19,078 bases of DNA from Ichthyophonus hoferi (lineage: Eukaryota > Opisthokonta > Ichthyosporea > Ichthyophonida > Ichthyophonidae): positions 102,956 through 122,033 of the forward strand of contig NAOQ01000170.1 of NCBI GenBank assembly GCA_002751075.1. The letters are read 5' to 3'. Under the pieces are notes generated by a model. It saw only the letters and a program-made list of their open reading frames with translations, was not told the origin of the DNA and searched no databases. The translations under genes were made by a program, and so were the position numbers. Positions within the stretch are counted from its first letter, which is position 1, and every line of letters starts with the position of its first letter. This document shows positions 8,894 through 18,430 of the stretch, piece by piece.

Positions 8894-11472
8894 ATGAAGC
8901 TGCACGCTCATTTCTTAGATCTCCGCCGAATGCGGGGTTGCCTCACTATTTTATTTGTAATAATGATTATAGGTGTACTATATAGAGCAAACAACAAACG
9001 CATAGACATCACCACTTCAAAAGCATTTAGCACAAACAACAAAATTTTATCACCTACCGACGAGATACAAATGCTTTCAAACACGCCTGAAGCAAGCAAG
9101 GTAACCATGAAAACAGATAGTGTTACGCTTGAAATGCGAGAAAAATTAATTAAACAGAATGAAATGTTGCATTCAGAATTGAAAAAAGCCGAAGAGAAAA
9201 TCCAAAAGTTCCAAAAAAACAACAAAAATTTATTCAAACAATTTGACAATGTACCAGGCCAGACGGAAAAGAATGATTCTATTCCTCTACGTACGAACAT
9301 ACATGCATTATCTATAGCTTTCCGACAGATTAAAGAGAAAATAATTACCTTAAAGGAGCACAGCCTTTATAGATATAACGCAACAGATGTTCAAATGGTA
9401 GGAGAAAAATTACGATGGGCACTTAGAGTTCTTGATTTGTGGGAATTAATCAATCTTTCGGGAGTAACGGGCCGGATACTCGGTGAGAAAAATGGATGGA
9501 CGAAAATAATCGACATAGTCAAGGATGCATTGCAAGAAGCGGAGAGGAAAGACAATAAGTTTGTTGGGTAAGTAGTTGTAGTAGGTTCTTATTAATTTGT
9601 AGATCACCTTTATAATTATAGTCCTAAAGCATGGAGGACGTTGTGGTTGGTATTTTTCCTATTCTGTGTTTTCTTATGCTTCCATTTGTCAGACAATTAT
9701 TTTTTTCCCCTTATTTCTTCTACTCCGTTTCTACTCTTTAATAATCAAATTAAATGCATTTATGATTTATTATATACTATTTTCTTAGTTGAGTATTATA
9801 CCTATGTCAGTATAAGCACAAGTATATACAGGGAGATTGGATTCAACATAGTAATACACTATAATCGTGACACATGAGGTTGGAGGTAATTACACTGATT
9901 TTTATAGTTAAACCATAAGACTGGTTTAAAGAAAAAAAGAGATTCATAGAGTTGAGACAAGTAATACTTGAGCAGAGAGTTGGGTACCACAAACTATTGA
10001 CAGGAAATTAATACGAAGGAATAGTGATGAGGACACGTAAGGTTGAAAGACATAACAAGACAGGGAATGATTAACAATCTACTTGTACGAGTTGTCGGAG
10101 CCGAATTCCTGGTAGACTAAGGGAATGATGTGTAAAAGCATTTACCGATACTACTTTACAAATATATCATAAATACTCTATGGATATATACGCATATTTT
10201 TGCTGTTCCTCACAGGTTTACTTGGAATCGTAATATATATTATTTGTTCTATATTCATGATTATACGTCATTGTCTTACTCTATTCTTTTCCTTCCTTCA
10301 ACAGTGTAACCGTAGCTGAATATGATATGCTCCATGATATAGTCCAAGACATTGAGCGCAGTGTCTTCTATTGGATTTCTGATGATATCTCGGTACTTCA
10401 GCTCAAAAACAGCTTCATTCAACAGAAAGGCCTGGTCATGACTATGGGTAATCATCAATTTTATAGTGGATTCTCCACAGTTCGTGTACTACGTGAACGT
10501 GGATGTCTACTTCCTATTGAAGTTTTTTTCCTGGGTGAAAATGATTTATCAGAAAAGAATCGCGCCTCCTTTAAGACCCTAGGTAATATTACCATCATTG
10601 ACCTTTACACTCTTACTAAGAACCGACCCGAAGGATGGGCATGTAAACCTTTTGTTATCCTCTTTTCTTCTTTCAGAGAGGTTGTTTTTATTGATTCCGA
10701 CGCACATTTTGTTCAGCCCTTAGAGCGTGTTTTTAAGCAGCCTGGCTACCTTCAAAATGGGGCACTGTTTTTTCAAGATCGATCCATTGGCACTGGGATT
10801 TCACCAGAAACCACCAATTGGATTCGTGATATTATGCCTGGTCAGAGTGAGAGAGGGTCTCTCCATTTGGTAAACTCCAGATTTTTTCAAAACAAATCGG
10901 CCCATATGATGGAAAGTGGAGTAGTTGTGATTGACAAATACCGTCATTTTGGTGCATTGCTGGCTGTTTGTCAGCTTAACCTGGACCTTGAACGCAAGAT
11001 GACATACAAGGTCTTTTATGGAGATAAGGAGACATTTTGGCTTGCTTTTGAAATAGTGGGAGATCAATCGTATTCATTCTCTCCGTACCTTCCAGGTGTT
11101 GTCGGACCTAAATCCAAAATAAGCATTGATAAAATTCCTCACGAAAAATATATTGGTCAAGTTTGCTCTAGTAAGATTCTTCATTTAGACGCGAATGCCC
11201 AGCCTTTCTGGTTTAACGGAGGGTTGTTGCATTCTAAATTTATGGACGAGAATCTAAGAGAATTTGAGGTTATGAGTCATTGGAATGTAGAACCCGGGTA
11301 TTGGGAACTTAAGTCCTCAAATATAGGATGCTTGTATTCAAAAGTTGAGGCAAGGAAGGTGGGGGCTGATATGGCAGAGTGGATCCGACACCATCAGTTG
11401 TCGTTTATGAAGTTAGCTCAAGACTCAATGCCTAATCTCACAAGGAATATAAGAATAGATGATATTTTGTAG
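8894..11472 (+). CDS. MNN1-family alpha-1,3-mannosyltransferase, two exons
   Basis: The coding sequence joins 8894-9567 and 10305-11472 and gives 613 residues. By family (MNN1/MNT, Mannosyl_trans3), it is a Golgi type II membrane enzyme that adds alpha-1,3-linked mannose from GDP-mannose to N- or O-glycans. Residues 1-14 are a short basic tail and 15-30 a single membrane span. Residues 77-117 form a charged, probably coiled-coil stem, and the catalytic domain starts near 240. Visible motifs are GNHQFYSG (273-280), LPIEVFFLGENDL, the metal/nucleotide-binding DSD at 355-357 within VVFIDSDAHFVQP, ESGVVVID (428-435), GDKETFW (464-470) and WFNGG (527-531). Five N-glycosylation sequons lie at N162, N187, N319, N421 and N602. 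The ATG at 8894 is the first in frame and has A at -3; the frame stays open upstream but without another ATG. The length suits the family. Which paralogue (MNN1, MNT2-4) cannot be told. Confidence 0.92.
9568..10304 (+). other. Intron of the mannosyltransferase gene (737 nt)
   Basis: The donor is G|GTAAGT at 9568. The acceptor is a long pyrimidine run ending TTCAACAG at 10304. Removing it joins GG + T into a glycine codon (phase 2) and continues the frame as GVTVAEYD into the catalytic domain. Without splicing, a stop at 9569-9571 would end the protein after the stem. The intron splits the tail-membrane-stem half from the catalytic half. It is long for a fungus. It holds an 8-bp hairpin (9908-9915 with 9922-9929) and no second gene that I can support. 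No branch point is certain. Confidence 0.88.
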
Positions 11473-11583
11473 TTGAGTGCTTCGTCACTTACACATGCAC
11501 CCTCACACGCATACTCATTAATTTATAACTACAGATAGATATAATTCTACATATATGCCCACATACATGAATGTTTTTTTCCG

Positions 11584-11589
11584 AATAAA
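11584..11589 (+). terminator. Candidate polyadenylation signal AATAAA
   Basis: This is the first AATAAA after the mannosyltransferase stop, 112 nt downstream, followed by a T-rich tract at 11610-11620. It is a plausible 3' end signal, but the motif is common in AT-rich DNA. Confidence 0.4.
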
Positions 11590-12585
11590 GATACTACGAT
11601 TTTCGCACCTTTTTTTTCCTGGAGTTCGAGGCGAACAAAAACACACCTACGCTAGCAAATATGCATATACACAAGCACGTAAATAAATATTCACACATTA
11701 TTTATGCTGTATTTTTCTAGCATATAATGTGATAATCATAGAATCATAGCACATATGGAGCATATCTAGATATTGGCTGCTCACATAGAGCAAGCAGCTC
11801 ATAAATATAGATATAGACCAATGTTAATTTGGTTGATAAATATGTTATAAAAATCCGGCCCATTGAAGGATAAGACAAGCCAGTTGACTAGGCCTGTTTT
11901 TCAGGCAGTTGCTCCAAACACTAAATACAGCCCTTGCCGGTTGCGTGAAAGTGTTATACATTATGAATGCCGTGGCTAAGGAGACCAGATCCATACTACC
12001 TGGTACTATATAGATACCACAGTGTAAGGCTCTTCATTCAGATGTAAGGAAGGGAAGATCTCGACAAGAACTGCTGTAAAGTAAGCAGATGACCTTACCG
12101 GGAGTAAGGAAGAGCCACCACCAGTATTGTCATAGATGAATTATTATCACCTATAATCATACTGCTATATTTCATATTCCAAAACATCAACACATCAACA
12201 ATGTCAAGTGTGATTGGTCTCCGCTACACGATAGTCTGATCAATAAATAGCGCATACACTTTATAAGCCTTTGTGGTATGTGTATCATAAGCGTTTACCA
12301 ATAGGATGTACAATTTATACTAAGACAAAATAGTATGAGATTTGTTTAGATTACTGGTCTTATATAGAATTACCAATGGAAGATTCTTTTCCAATAAAAT
12401 CGAGTATTAAATAAATCTTTCTGCAATGCAGAGGGGCTGGTTTTTTACAAAACATATACAGCACATTTATGTTGCTGGATATCAAACTTGCAAGTATAAG
12501 AAAACATCCAGGGTGTAAATCTAATTAGAGTTTATTTAATTATAAGATATTACCATTCCAATAGTAACTGTTAGTTACAATCTAC
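11590..12585. other. Non-coding spacer downstream of the mannosyltransferase
   Basis: No gene is recognised. It includes a 10-bp palindrome (TATCTAGATA near 11765) and the nested fold at 12028-12116. It leads into a polypurine string at 12586. I searched for copia RNase H landmarks here and saw none. Confidence 0.45.
12028..12116. repeat. Nested inverted repeats, possible folded RNA
   Basis: An outer 8-bp pair (GGCTCTTC 12028-12035 with GAAGAGCC 12109-12116) encloses two inner hairpins: CTGCT/AGCAG (12071-12075 with 12084-12088) and CCTTAC/GTAAGG with a CGGGA loop (about 12093-12109). The inner and outer elements abut, so a three-way fold is possible. No RNA family is recognised. Confidence 0.35.
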
Positions 12586-12600
12586 AAGGGGAGACTGTGA
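12586..12600 (+). other. Possible retroelement polypurine tract / LTR start
   Basis: The string AAGGGGAGACTGTGA resembles the Ty1/copia polypurine tract followed by a TGTTG/TGTGA LTR start (family form AAGGGGGAGATTGTT). No pol landmarks lie just upstream and no matching LTR was found, so this may be the last trace of a broken element or chance. Confidence 0.25.
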
Positions 12601-13089
12601 AGATGACTGTGAGCCAAGTTAGTGAGATTTCTCTAACAGGAAACGACCTTGAAGCGGAGACACCCGATCACCGGGCGGCCAGAATACTACAATATTTTTA
12701 TCAGGGAACCAACCAATGAACGTTGACGGTTTTTCAACTTCACCACAGGTATGAGCATACCCATTATCACGGGGATAATTCTGGAGGTAAAAAAAGCGAG
12801 ATACCCAGTTCCAGATCAATGTCTACTTATATAGATATTATATTATAAATAAAAGGATTGGGTCAGACCACGGACAAAGTGCCTCTCAATAAGAAAAAGC
12901 CATATTAGAGCTGTAAACTTGATTAGCTTTTGATGTTCAACTGACTATACCTTGATAAAGTACGAAGAACTGGTACTGGGTTAGTGTAAGGTCTAGAGTG
13001 GCGGTAAAAGCCCTCGATTACACCATGTCTCTCCTTGAGATTTAGGCACACTTTTCAGTACATTAATTGTTAAAACTTTTTTTTAATTC
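12601..13089. other. Unassigned region with a GC-richer patch
   Basis: Positions 12640-12800 are less AT-rich than their surroundings and stay open for about 66 codons on the minus strand, with no ATG-led family match. It could be the remains of an LTR starting at 12596 or of some other element. No gene call is supportable. Confidence 0.35.
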
Positions 13090-13377
13090 CTTATAATGGT
13101 CCCTTATTTATTCATTTATTGGTATTAAAGTATATCACATATTCTATTGTTTTTTTATCTGCTAGCAATAAAATAACAGAAATTCCATTAAACCTACATA
13201 ATAATCCTTGAGATTGAGTAATTCCTGTATACTACATTATATTAGGTATACAGTTAAATACAAATTCAGTCTCACTACACAATATATGTTTAGCATAGTA
13301 TAAAAACCGCCGGGTGATTGAGACGGGAATTCCAGTTTTGCTTACACTATTTTCCATCACTAGACATACGTCATTGT
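13090..13377. repeat. Dispersed repeat A, copy 2 (~288 bp)
   Basis: This is the second copy of the repeat at 6276-6562, in the same orientation and 6.8 kb away. The strongest block is the ATTATATTAG - ATACAGT - AATTCAGTCTCACT segment at about 13238-13276. The pair cannot be the two LTRs of one element, because a host gene lies between them. They are independent insertions or solo LTRs. Confidence 0.7.
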
Positions 13378-13650
13378 AATGGTAGCGGTCTAAAATAAAG
13401 ACAGGATATATTTTAATTCTATATTTTTGTCGTTTAAAACTTCTAGACAGAAAAAAAAAGAAGGTCATGATTAAGTCAATCTGCAAACTCGACTTGAGCT
13501 AAGATGAGATGAAAAAGGTGCTAAGTATGACAGGAGAATATAAATCCTTGTAGATGCAGTAGGGCAGATACATTCTGTCTGAAATAAGTGGATACATAGT
13601 CTCTTCTTGTGACTTATATCCATTTAGGGTTGAGGGATTACTCAATTAAG

Positions 13651-13760
13651 GGTTGTTAACACTCTTTCAGATTAAGTATGCAATAGTAACTATTAATAAT
13701 ATCAGATGATTCTAGCTATATAAAAAAATATCCAAATTGAAAAGATATTCTTTTTATAAC
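13651..13760. repeat. Dispersed repeat B, copy 2
   Basis: This is the same-orientation partner of 4821-4938. It starts at GGTTGTTAAC and includes TATGCAATAGTAA and AGCTATATA blocks. The order of repeats A and B differs between the two loci, so A and B are separate units rather than parts of one duplicated segment. Confidence 0.55.
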
Positions 13761-14255
13761 CAATTCTTACAGCTAAACAACCACAGGATCATTTGTTCTA
13801 AAAGCAGCTTCATGTAAGAATTCCAGGCAACACAACTCTACAGCTATTCAATAATGCAAAACATAGTTGACATTAAATAAAGTTCTCTTATATTGGTACA
13901 GGTTTTCGTGGTACTTGCCTTCAAACAAAAGGATATATATATATGAGCGGTTACTAATGGCATATTTTCCAGTGTGCAACATTGTACTGGCACAATACGA
14001 ATGTTGAGCACAGTGATCCTGGTAATACAATAAGACTTGAATTAATGATGAAAAATAAATATTGCCTGAATAGAGTTTGAGACAAATGTGTATACCCAAC
14101 AAAGAAAAAATACTCTCAATTTCTAAAAGTGGTACCAAGGAATCACTCAGATCCATTAGGAAAAACTAGATTTAGGCAAGTTTCTATAACAAGTAAGATC
14201 ACAGTTGCTAACATAGAAAGCCAAAGTCAACATAGTGAATAGCTTACTATAAAAA
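13761..14255. other. Non-coding stretch downstream of the zinc-finger gene
   Basis: A minus-strand frame of about 100 codons (13848-14156) is open here but has no recognisable domain and no typical composition. I treat it as chance. The rest is featureless. Confidence 0.45.
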
Positions 14256-14261
14256 TTTATT
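14256..14261 (-). terminator. Candidate polyadenylation signal AATAAA (minus)
   Basis: On the minus strand this reads AATAAA, about 170 nt past the stop codon of the zinc-finger gene. It is plausible but weak in AT-rich DNA. Confidence 0.3.
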
Positions 14262-14428
14262 ATCAAAACGATAAACGCAGCAGAGTATATACACTATTTA
14301 TAGGTTATTGGAAACAATAAAAAATAAAAAACATTAGGAAAAGGCATAATATCTTAAGAGATAGATGTAGCAATCTAGAAGTTGTATTGCCATTTATAGC
14401 TGTATATTAAATATTGCCAAGCAAACCC

Positions 14429-15436
14429 TTAAAAATTAACAGGTCGCCAAACATCACTATTGCTCACATCTTGTGAATTAGCTATGCCTAGGTAGTAGTT
14501 AAAATCATTCGTCCAGTCTCTTGCAGTTGGCAGTTTAAAACGTGCATTAGTATCATATAGTTTCTGCTGGTCATTTTGGCAGAGTTGGGAAACTGCAACA
14601 TTTATCAATGAACCAACATCATTTGCACTGCTATTAGCCTCCGTTGACTTACAAATAGAGTCCACCAAAGAGGGATCTGCCAGACTATCTATTCCCGTCA
14701 GAGTTTTAGAAGGATGAAGATTAGCAAAAGGGTCAGAGTTTGGAGAGGGACAATATCCAGAACCTTTTCCAAAAACTCCAGAGGGTTTCCCAACCAAATT
14801 TTCAGCTTCTAAGCTAATTGGTTGTTGAACTGTAGCGTTGTTGGTTCCTCTAGGTATTGTAAGAGATACATCTGGGCCCCAAATTCTGTTTCGACACATG
14901 ATATCCGGTGCAGATATAATATCTGGGAGACTACCTCGATAACATAGGTTTGATGCCTCAAAATCTTGTCCTTTCTCTGTGGTTATTCCTTTAACATCAA
15001 CGTGATGTCCTATATTTTCGATAGTGTTCCCTGGAAACACACCGGGTACTAACCTATCAAACGGAAGATTAAAATCAGGATCTACATCGTCAATTAAAGA
15101 TGCATAGTTGCAATGATTCCAGAAACCATCACATCCATTGACCGAGCCAGTCGGTAAGGAAACTGAATCATGTCCTGTTATGGATCTACTTACAGAATGA
15201 TCATTGATGTTACTATGATCGCTATAGCTTCCTAGGAAGGAGTGTGTTTCTTCTGCCATAACAACGTATTGGTCAATATACGATTTATGGTGGCGGGCTA
15301 TATAGTTGACTTGGTCCATTCCTGGAACATTTCGTCGTACATGTTGCGTCCAAATATGCCTTTCAATATTGAAACGCATATTGGGAGGGCAGGATTTACA
15401 TCCTGGGTATGAGCACGTAAATTTTGTCCTCCCCAT
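14429..15436 (-). CDS. Single C2H2 zinc-finger protein, putative regulator
   Basis: This is an uninterrupted 335-residue frame. A single zinc finger sits at the extreme N-terminus: C8, C13, H27 and H32, spaced C-X4-C-X13-H-X4-H. Basic residues surround it (R3, K5, K14, R21, R26, and R34-R35 just after). The finger helix reads RFNIERHIWTQH. Position I24 fits the conserved hydrophobic residue three before the first histidine. The remaining 300 residues are rich in Ser, Asn, Asp and Gly and probably disordered. An acidic-hydrophobic patch at 114-126 (LIDDVDPDFNLPF) resembles activation segments of transcription factors. No other domain is seen. The start has A at -3 and G at +4, and a stop lies 15 codons upstream. 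A nuclear DNA- or RNA-binding role is inferred from the finger alone; no target or orthologue is recognised. Confidence 0.8.
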   Translation of the reverse strand: MGRTKFTCSYPGCKSCPPNMRFNIERHIWTQHVRRNVPGMDQVNYIARHHKSYIDQYVVMAEETHSFLGSYSDHSNINDHSVSRSITGHDSVSLPTGSVNGCDGFWNHCNYASLIDDVDPDFNLPFDRLVPGVFPGNTIENIGHHVDVKGITTEKGQDFEASNLCYRGSLPDIISAPDIMCRNRIWGPDVSLTIPRGTNNATVQQPISLEAENLVGKPSGVFGKGSGYCPSPNSDPFANLHPSKTLTGIDSLADPSLVDSICKSTEANSSANDVGSLINVAVSQLCQNDQQKLYDTNARFKLPTARDWTNDFNYYLGIANSQDVSNSDVWRPVNF

Positions 15437-15475
15437 ATTTAAAAATGGTAGGAGGAAGCTGAATAAATATTTTTC

Positions 15476-15483
15476 TTTTTATA
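15476..15483 (-). promoter_or_regulatory. Candidate TATA box (TATAAAAA, minus)
   Basis: On the minus strand TATAAAAA lies about 40 nt before the zinc-finger ATG. If used, the 5' UTR would be very short. It may simply be AT-rich sequence. Confidence 0.25.
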
Positions 15484-16070
15484 GTGACTCTCTTCTGCTG
15501 CTGTATTTACGATAATAAAAAGTAATCTCAATGTTACATCTGCGATCACACAACATTTAGAAGTGTGATGTGCTTCTGGTCGACTCTTTTGTTAGCGAGC
15601 GCCTCTTCCTAAAACCATAATCATTGGCGGCGAAAAAAAGATCCAGAGCAGTATGAAATTTCAAGAATTGTTGGACTTTTTCTAAATATCCCGCAATATA
15701 AAGGGTTTGTAGAATAGTATTGCATAGGTAATATACGTCTGTACCTCCCACAAAGCATAAACGTTATCCAATTTCAAAAAGATTATATTTCAAAATTTAA
15801 AATACCAGGTTCGCGCTTTTGATTGGTCTGGCATATAATACATTTTAATTACGTGATATTTAGCTAATAGAAAATGCAAAAAGCACAACGCCTGACAGGG
15901 GTTACATAATCCCTCCGGTAGCTTACGTCAACATGAATTTAGTGCGTATTTCATCTTGTTTGCCTAATGGGGTTGTAATTTTTAATCATCCCTTATGCAG
16001 TCCAAAATAATTTACCTCTATACACAAATCATATATATCTATCTATTAATATATGTATGTGATTTTCTAT

Positions 16071-16088
16071 TGCATGCTGGGGCATGCA
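16071..16088. repeat. Hairpin TGCATGC/GCATGCA
   Basis: A perfect 7-bp stem closes a 4-nt loop (TGGG). It is too short to be sure it matters. Confidence 0.6.
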
Positions 16089-16862
16089 TTATCTTGAGTA
16101 TTTTTGATTGCGCGCTCACAAGGCCTTCCTTTTAGTTGTATCAATTTACCAATCGAACCAGAAGATAATTCTGAGCATATTTTATCAGGATATAATGTAA
16201 TGATCAAGCACATATATTAAGTAAATAAAAATTATAACCATAGTATACATTGTAAAGAGTTGGAGACTCCGAATACTATGTTCCTATTAACTCTATACAA
16301 TTACAACCTGTAATTGTCGCCCTTAACGATTTGTGCACAACACACCCAATAGGACACTTGGGGATAATTTTCAGCAAAAGGAATAATTGGTTATTAGCAT
16401 CTGTCTAGATCTAAGTATCAGCGTCACGTTTTATTGGTCCACGAGTATCATTTATCTTCCAACTGTTAAAATAGCCAATCAATACTATATCTCGCACTAT
16501 TGCCGTGTTATTTGACTAGTTACTGGATAGATATTCATCTCCAAAGACTTCGTTTCCTTTTCAATAATTTTTATTATCAATGTCTATTGAAATACTCAAG
16601 TACTCTATTCATAACCAAGATGTTATATATATATGAGAGGTAGCTGTTAATGCTCATTATGAGGCAATAAATATGCTCGTCGTATTTTATCTTCGACAAA
16701 TAACTAATTCTAATTAGTGAATCAATGAGTCTGAATTGACTCTCGTATTGCACAGCCTGAGCTCTATCAAAAAGCCAGGAATTGGATGAATACAGGCAGT
16801 TAATTGCACTAGTTACATTATATCTACCTAAAGGTTCAACTCACATCATGAGTACTCAGCTG

Positions 16863-16892
16863 TGATAGATGCTGATAGATACTGATAGATGC
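16863..16892. repeat. Three tandem copies of a GATA decamer
   Basis: There are three consecutive 10-bp units, TGATAGATGC, TGATAGATAC and TGATAGATGC. Each carries a GATA core in the same phase of one helical turn, which could be a cluster of GATA-factor sites or a plain minisatellite. Confidence 0.8.
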
Positions 16893-17019
16893 ACTGTTAC
16901 TCACAGCTGCGGACGAGATCTTAGACCTGTTTTGGCACTAGGTTAGTAAAGTATCCGGCATTGTTTTCTGGACATTTCCGACTTACATCATTGTAGCTAT
17001 CACCTAGTCCTAGGATTCA

Positions 17020-17056
17020 TGTTGGAGCCAATATCTTTAGAGCACTTTGATAGTAT
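17020..17056. repeat. 37-bp direct repeat C, copy 1
   Basis: This copy matches 17735-17771 at 31 of 37 positions without gaps and shares the exact 16-mer AGCACTTTGATAGTAT. Both begin TGTTG, as many LTRs do. Similarity fades after the repeat. A 7-bp hairpin (GTGTTTA/TAAACAC, 17085-17103) follows. Confidence 0.75.
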
Positions 17057-17734
17057 ATATTTTTTGGTATTGTTGTCATATTATGTGTTTAATTGATAAA
17101 CACAAAAATACCTTTTCCTAAGCTATTTTAGTAGACACAAATATAAATAATCAATGTTATTACTGGTTAATGACCTAGTGCTAAATAGTTGGTATTTTAT
17201 TATGTAGACTGAATGAGGACTATACATACTTATAATAATATTCATTTACTAATGTCTCTCTGTATTGCATCAGAGAGACTTTCTAGTATCTTCTTCTAGA
17301 GCAATCTTTTTACTCCCACTATCTAGCCTTTCCGAGTTTAAATATTAAAAAATTTAAAAAACTTGGAAGCATTTAAAATAAAATTATTGTTATATCTGAA
17401 ATGCCTGAATATTTTCAACCAAACTCCTACACATCAAGCTGCTTTCACACCCTTAGGATCTATCTAGTCTAAGTTGGCACTTAAGTCTTATACCTTATAC
17501 CTCACCAATCAACCATACCAGCGAACAATATACAACTTGGGATTTACACCTTCACTTGTTTTAGTCTAAAGGGTTGATTGTAGCCCATATCTCATGGTAG
17601 GAAAAAGGGAGAGCAAAACATCCCAGGCCATTATTAGACGCGTTTTAATTTATATCAGTTATCAGTTAACCTGAGTCACAATGAGCTACTCAATAACATC
17701 ATATCTATACCACGTGAATAATGGCAATGGTTTT
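17057..17734. other. Non-coding segment between direct repeats C
   Basis: No coding signal is recognised. It holds the hairpin at 17254-17279 and AT-rich sequence. Confidence 0.5.
17254..17279. repeat. Perfect 9-bp hairpin, 8-nt loop
   Basis: GTCTCTCTG (17254-17262) pairs perfectly with CAGAGAGAC (17271-17279). It is one of the cleanest short hairpins in the window. No T-run follows that would mark a pol III terminator. Confidence 0.75.
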
Positions 17735-17771
17735 TGTTGAAACCAAAATCGGTATAGCACTTTGATAGTAT
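17735..17771. repeat. 37-bp direct repeat C, copy 2
   Basis: This is the partner of 17020-17056, 715 bp away. A near-palindrome follows at 17797-17813 (AGCTTGGA C TCCAAGCT). Confidence 0.75.
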
Positions 17772-17925
17772 GTTTGTTTAATCAATTCAGTGAAGAAGCT
17801 TGGACTCCAAGCTGAGTTTAAAAAGGCTTTGACTACTTACTTACCTGATGAAAATCAAATGGAGCTGGATAATATCAATACTACCTTTTTCCTACAGTTA
17901 TGCTAACGGAGTTTTATATTTGTGA

Positions 17926-18054
17926 ATGGATTTGTCACCAGATGATTTAGATATTTCTGATGGCTTCGGATTTTCTTATGTAGGTAGGAGAGGTTTGGTG
18001 TTTCGCAGAGGAGTCGAGCGCCTCACATACACCTCAAGAGTCATACGGGTTTAG
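17926..18054 (+). CDS. Small ORF, 42 residues, doubtful
   Basis: An ATG-led frame encodes 42 residues with an acidic N-terminal half (DLSPDDLDISDG) and a basic C-terminal half (GRRGLVFRRGVERL). Local base composition is less AT-rich than the surroundings. A good acceptor-like string (CTTTTTCCTACAG) ends at 17896 on the + strand, and a strong donor-like string (CAG|GTAAGTAAGT) reads on the minus strand near 17846, but the two do not combine into one gene model. It may be a fragment of an old gene or chance. Confidence 0.15.
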   Translation: MDLSPDDLDISDGFGFSYVGRRGLVFRRGVERLTYTSRVIRV

Positions 18055-18430
18055 AAAGTTGTTTCATATTATTATTGGTGAGTTGTGTAATGAATCTGTG
18101 TGCTTTGGTTTACATATTGGACATACACCTTCCTATCATTGTGAGATGTAACTTGAGAGTCAGGCCATAATATCTATTTTGTAGACATGACAACACAATT
18201 ATTAACGGGTTTTCTATTAAAATGCAGAATATGTATTAAGGAACAAATGGACTGAGTAACCTTTCGTTCAAGCTACAATATTTATCCAGTCTCTTCATAA
18301 AACAAAATCCACTACTTTAGGACTACAACGATCCTGTTTGTATATGGTAAGGTTGGATAGTTGATTGATCAACGCATTTCCAATACTATAGATTAGACTT
18401 CAATGGGCAACGAATACTGTATTTAAACTA
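18055..18430. other. Non-coding spacer
   Basis: Nothing is recognised in this AT-rich segment. Confidence 0.5.

Larger units (their letters stand above)
15484..17019. other. Non-coding region upstream of the zinc-finger gene
   Basis: No gene is recognised. The nearest few hundred bases are the likely promoter of the minus-strand gene, with CCAAT-type strings (ATTGG) at about 15820. A short tandem decamer and a hairpin are listed separately. A minus-strand open frame at 15557-15751 lacks an ATG at its head and matches nothing. Confidence 0.45.

Noticed and set aside
8908-9300. Minus-strand 130-codon frame
   Set aside because: It is antisense to exon 1; its composition follows from the A-rich coding strand.
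9641-9877. Hydrophobic open frame inside the intron
   Set aside because: It lies wholly within the 737-nt intron and is T-rich low-complexity sequence with no family match.
10801-11067. Minus-strand open frame
   Set aside because: It is a shadow of the mannosyltransferase second exon.
12619-12819. Minus-strand 66-codon frame in a GC-richer patch
   Set aside because: It looks protein-like by eye, but the opposite strand is also partly open and no domain is recognised.
6276-13377. Repeat A copies as the two LTRs of one 7-kb element
   Set aside because: The interval contains an intact host gene and an unrelated MITE, and no retroelement internal region.
13232-13486. Protein-coding origin for dispersed repeat A (minus strand)
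   Set aside because: Parts of the two copies give similar peptides (both contain SETEF), but by my hand count the differences between copies are not clearly concentrated at third codon positions, as they should be under selection on protein.
13848-14156. Minus-strand 102-codon frame downstream of the zinc-finger gene
   Set aside because: There is no family resemblance and no supporting splice or start context; it is likely chance.
15557-15751. Possible upstream exon of the zinc-finger gene
   Set aside because: It has no ATG at its head, and the called gene already has a good start with an upstream in-frame stop.
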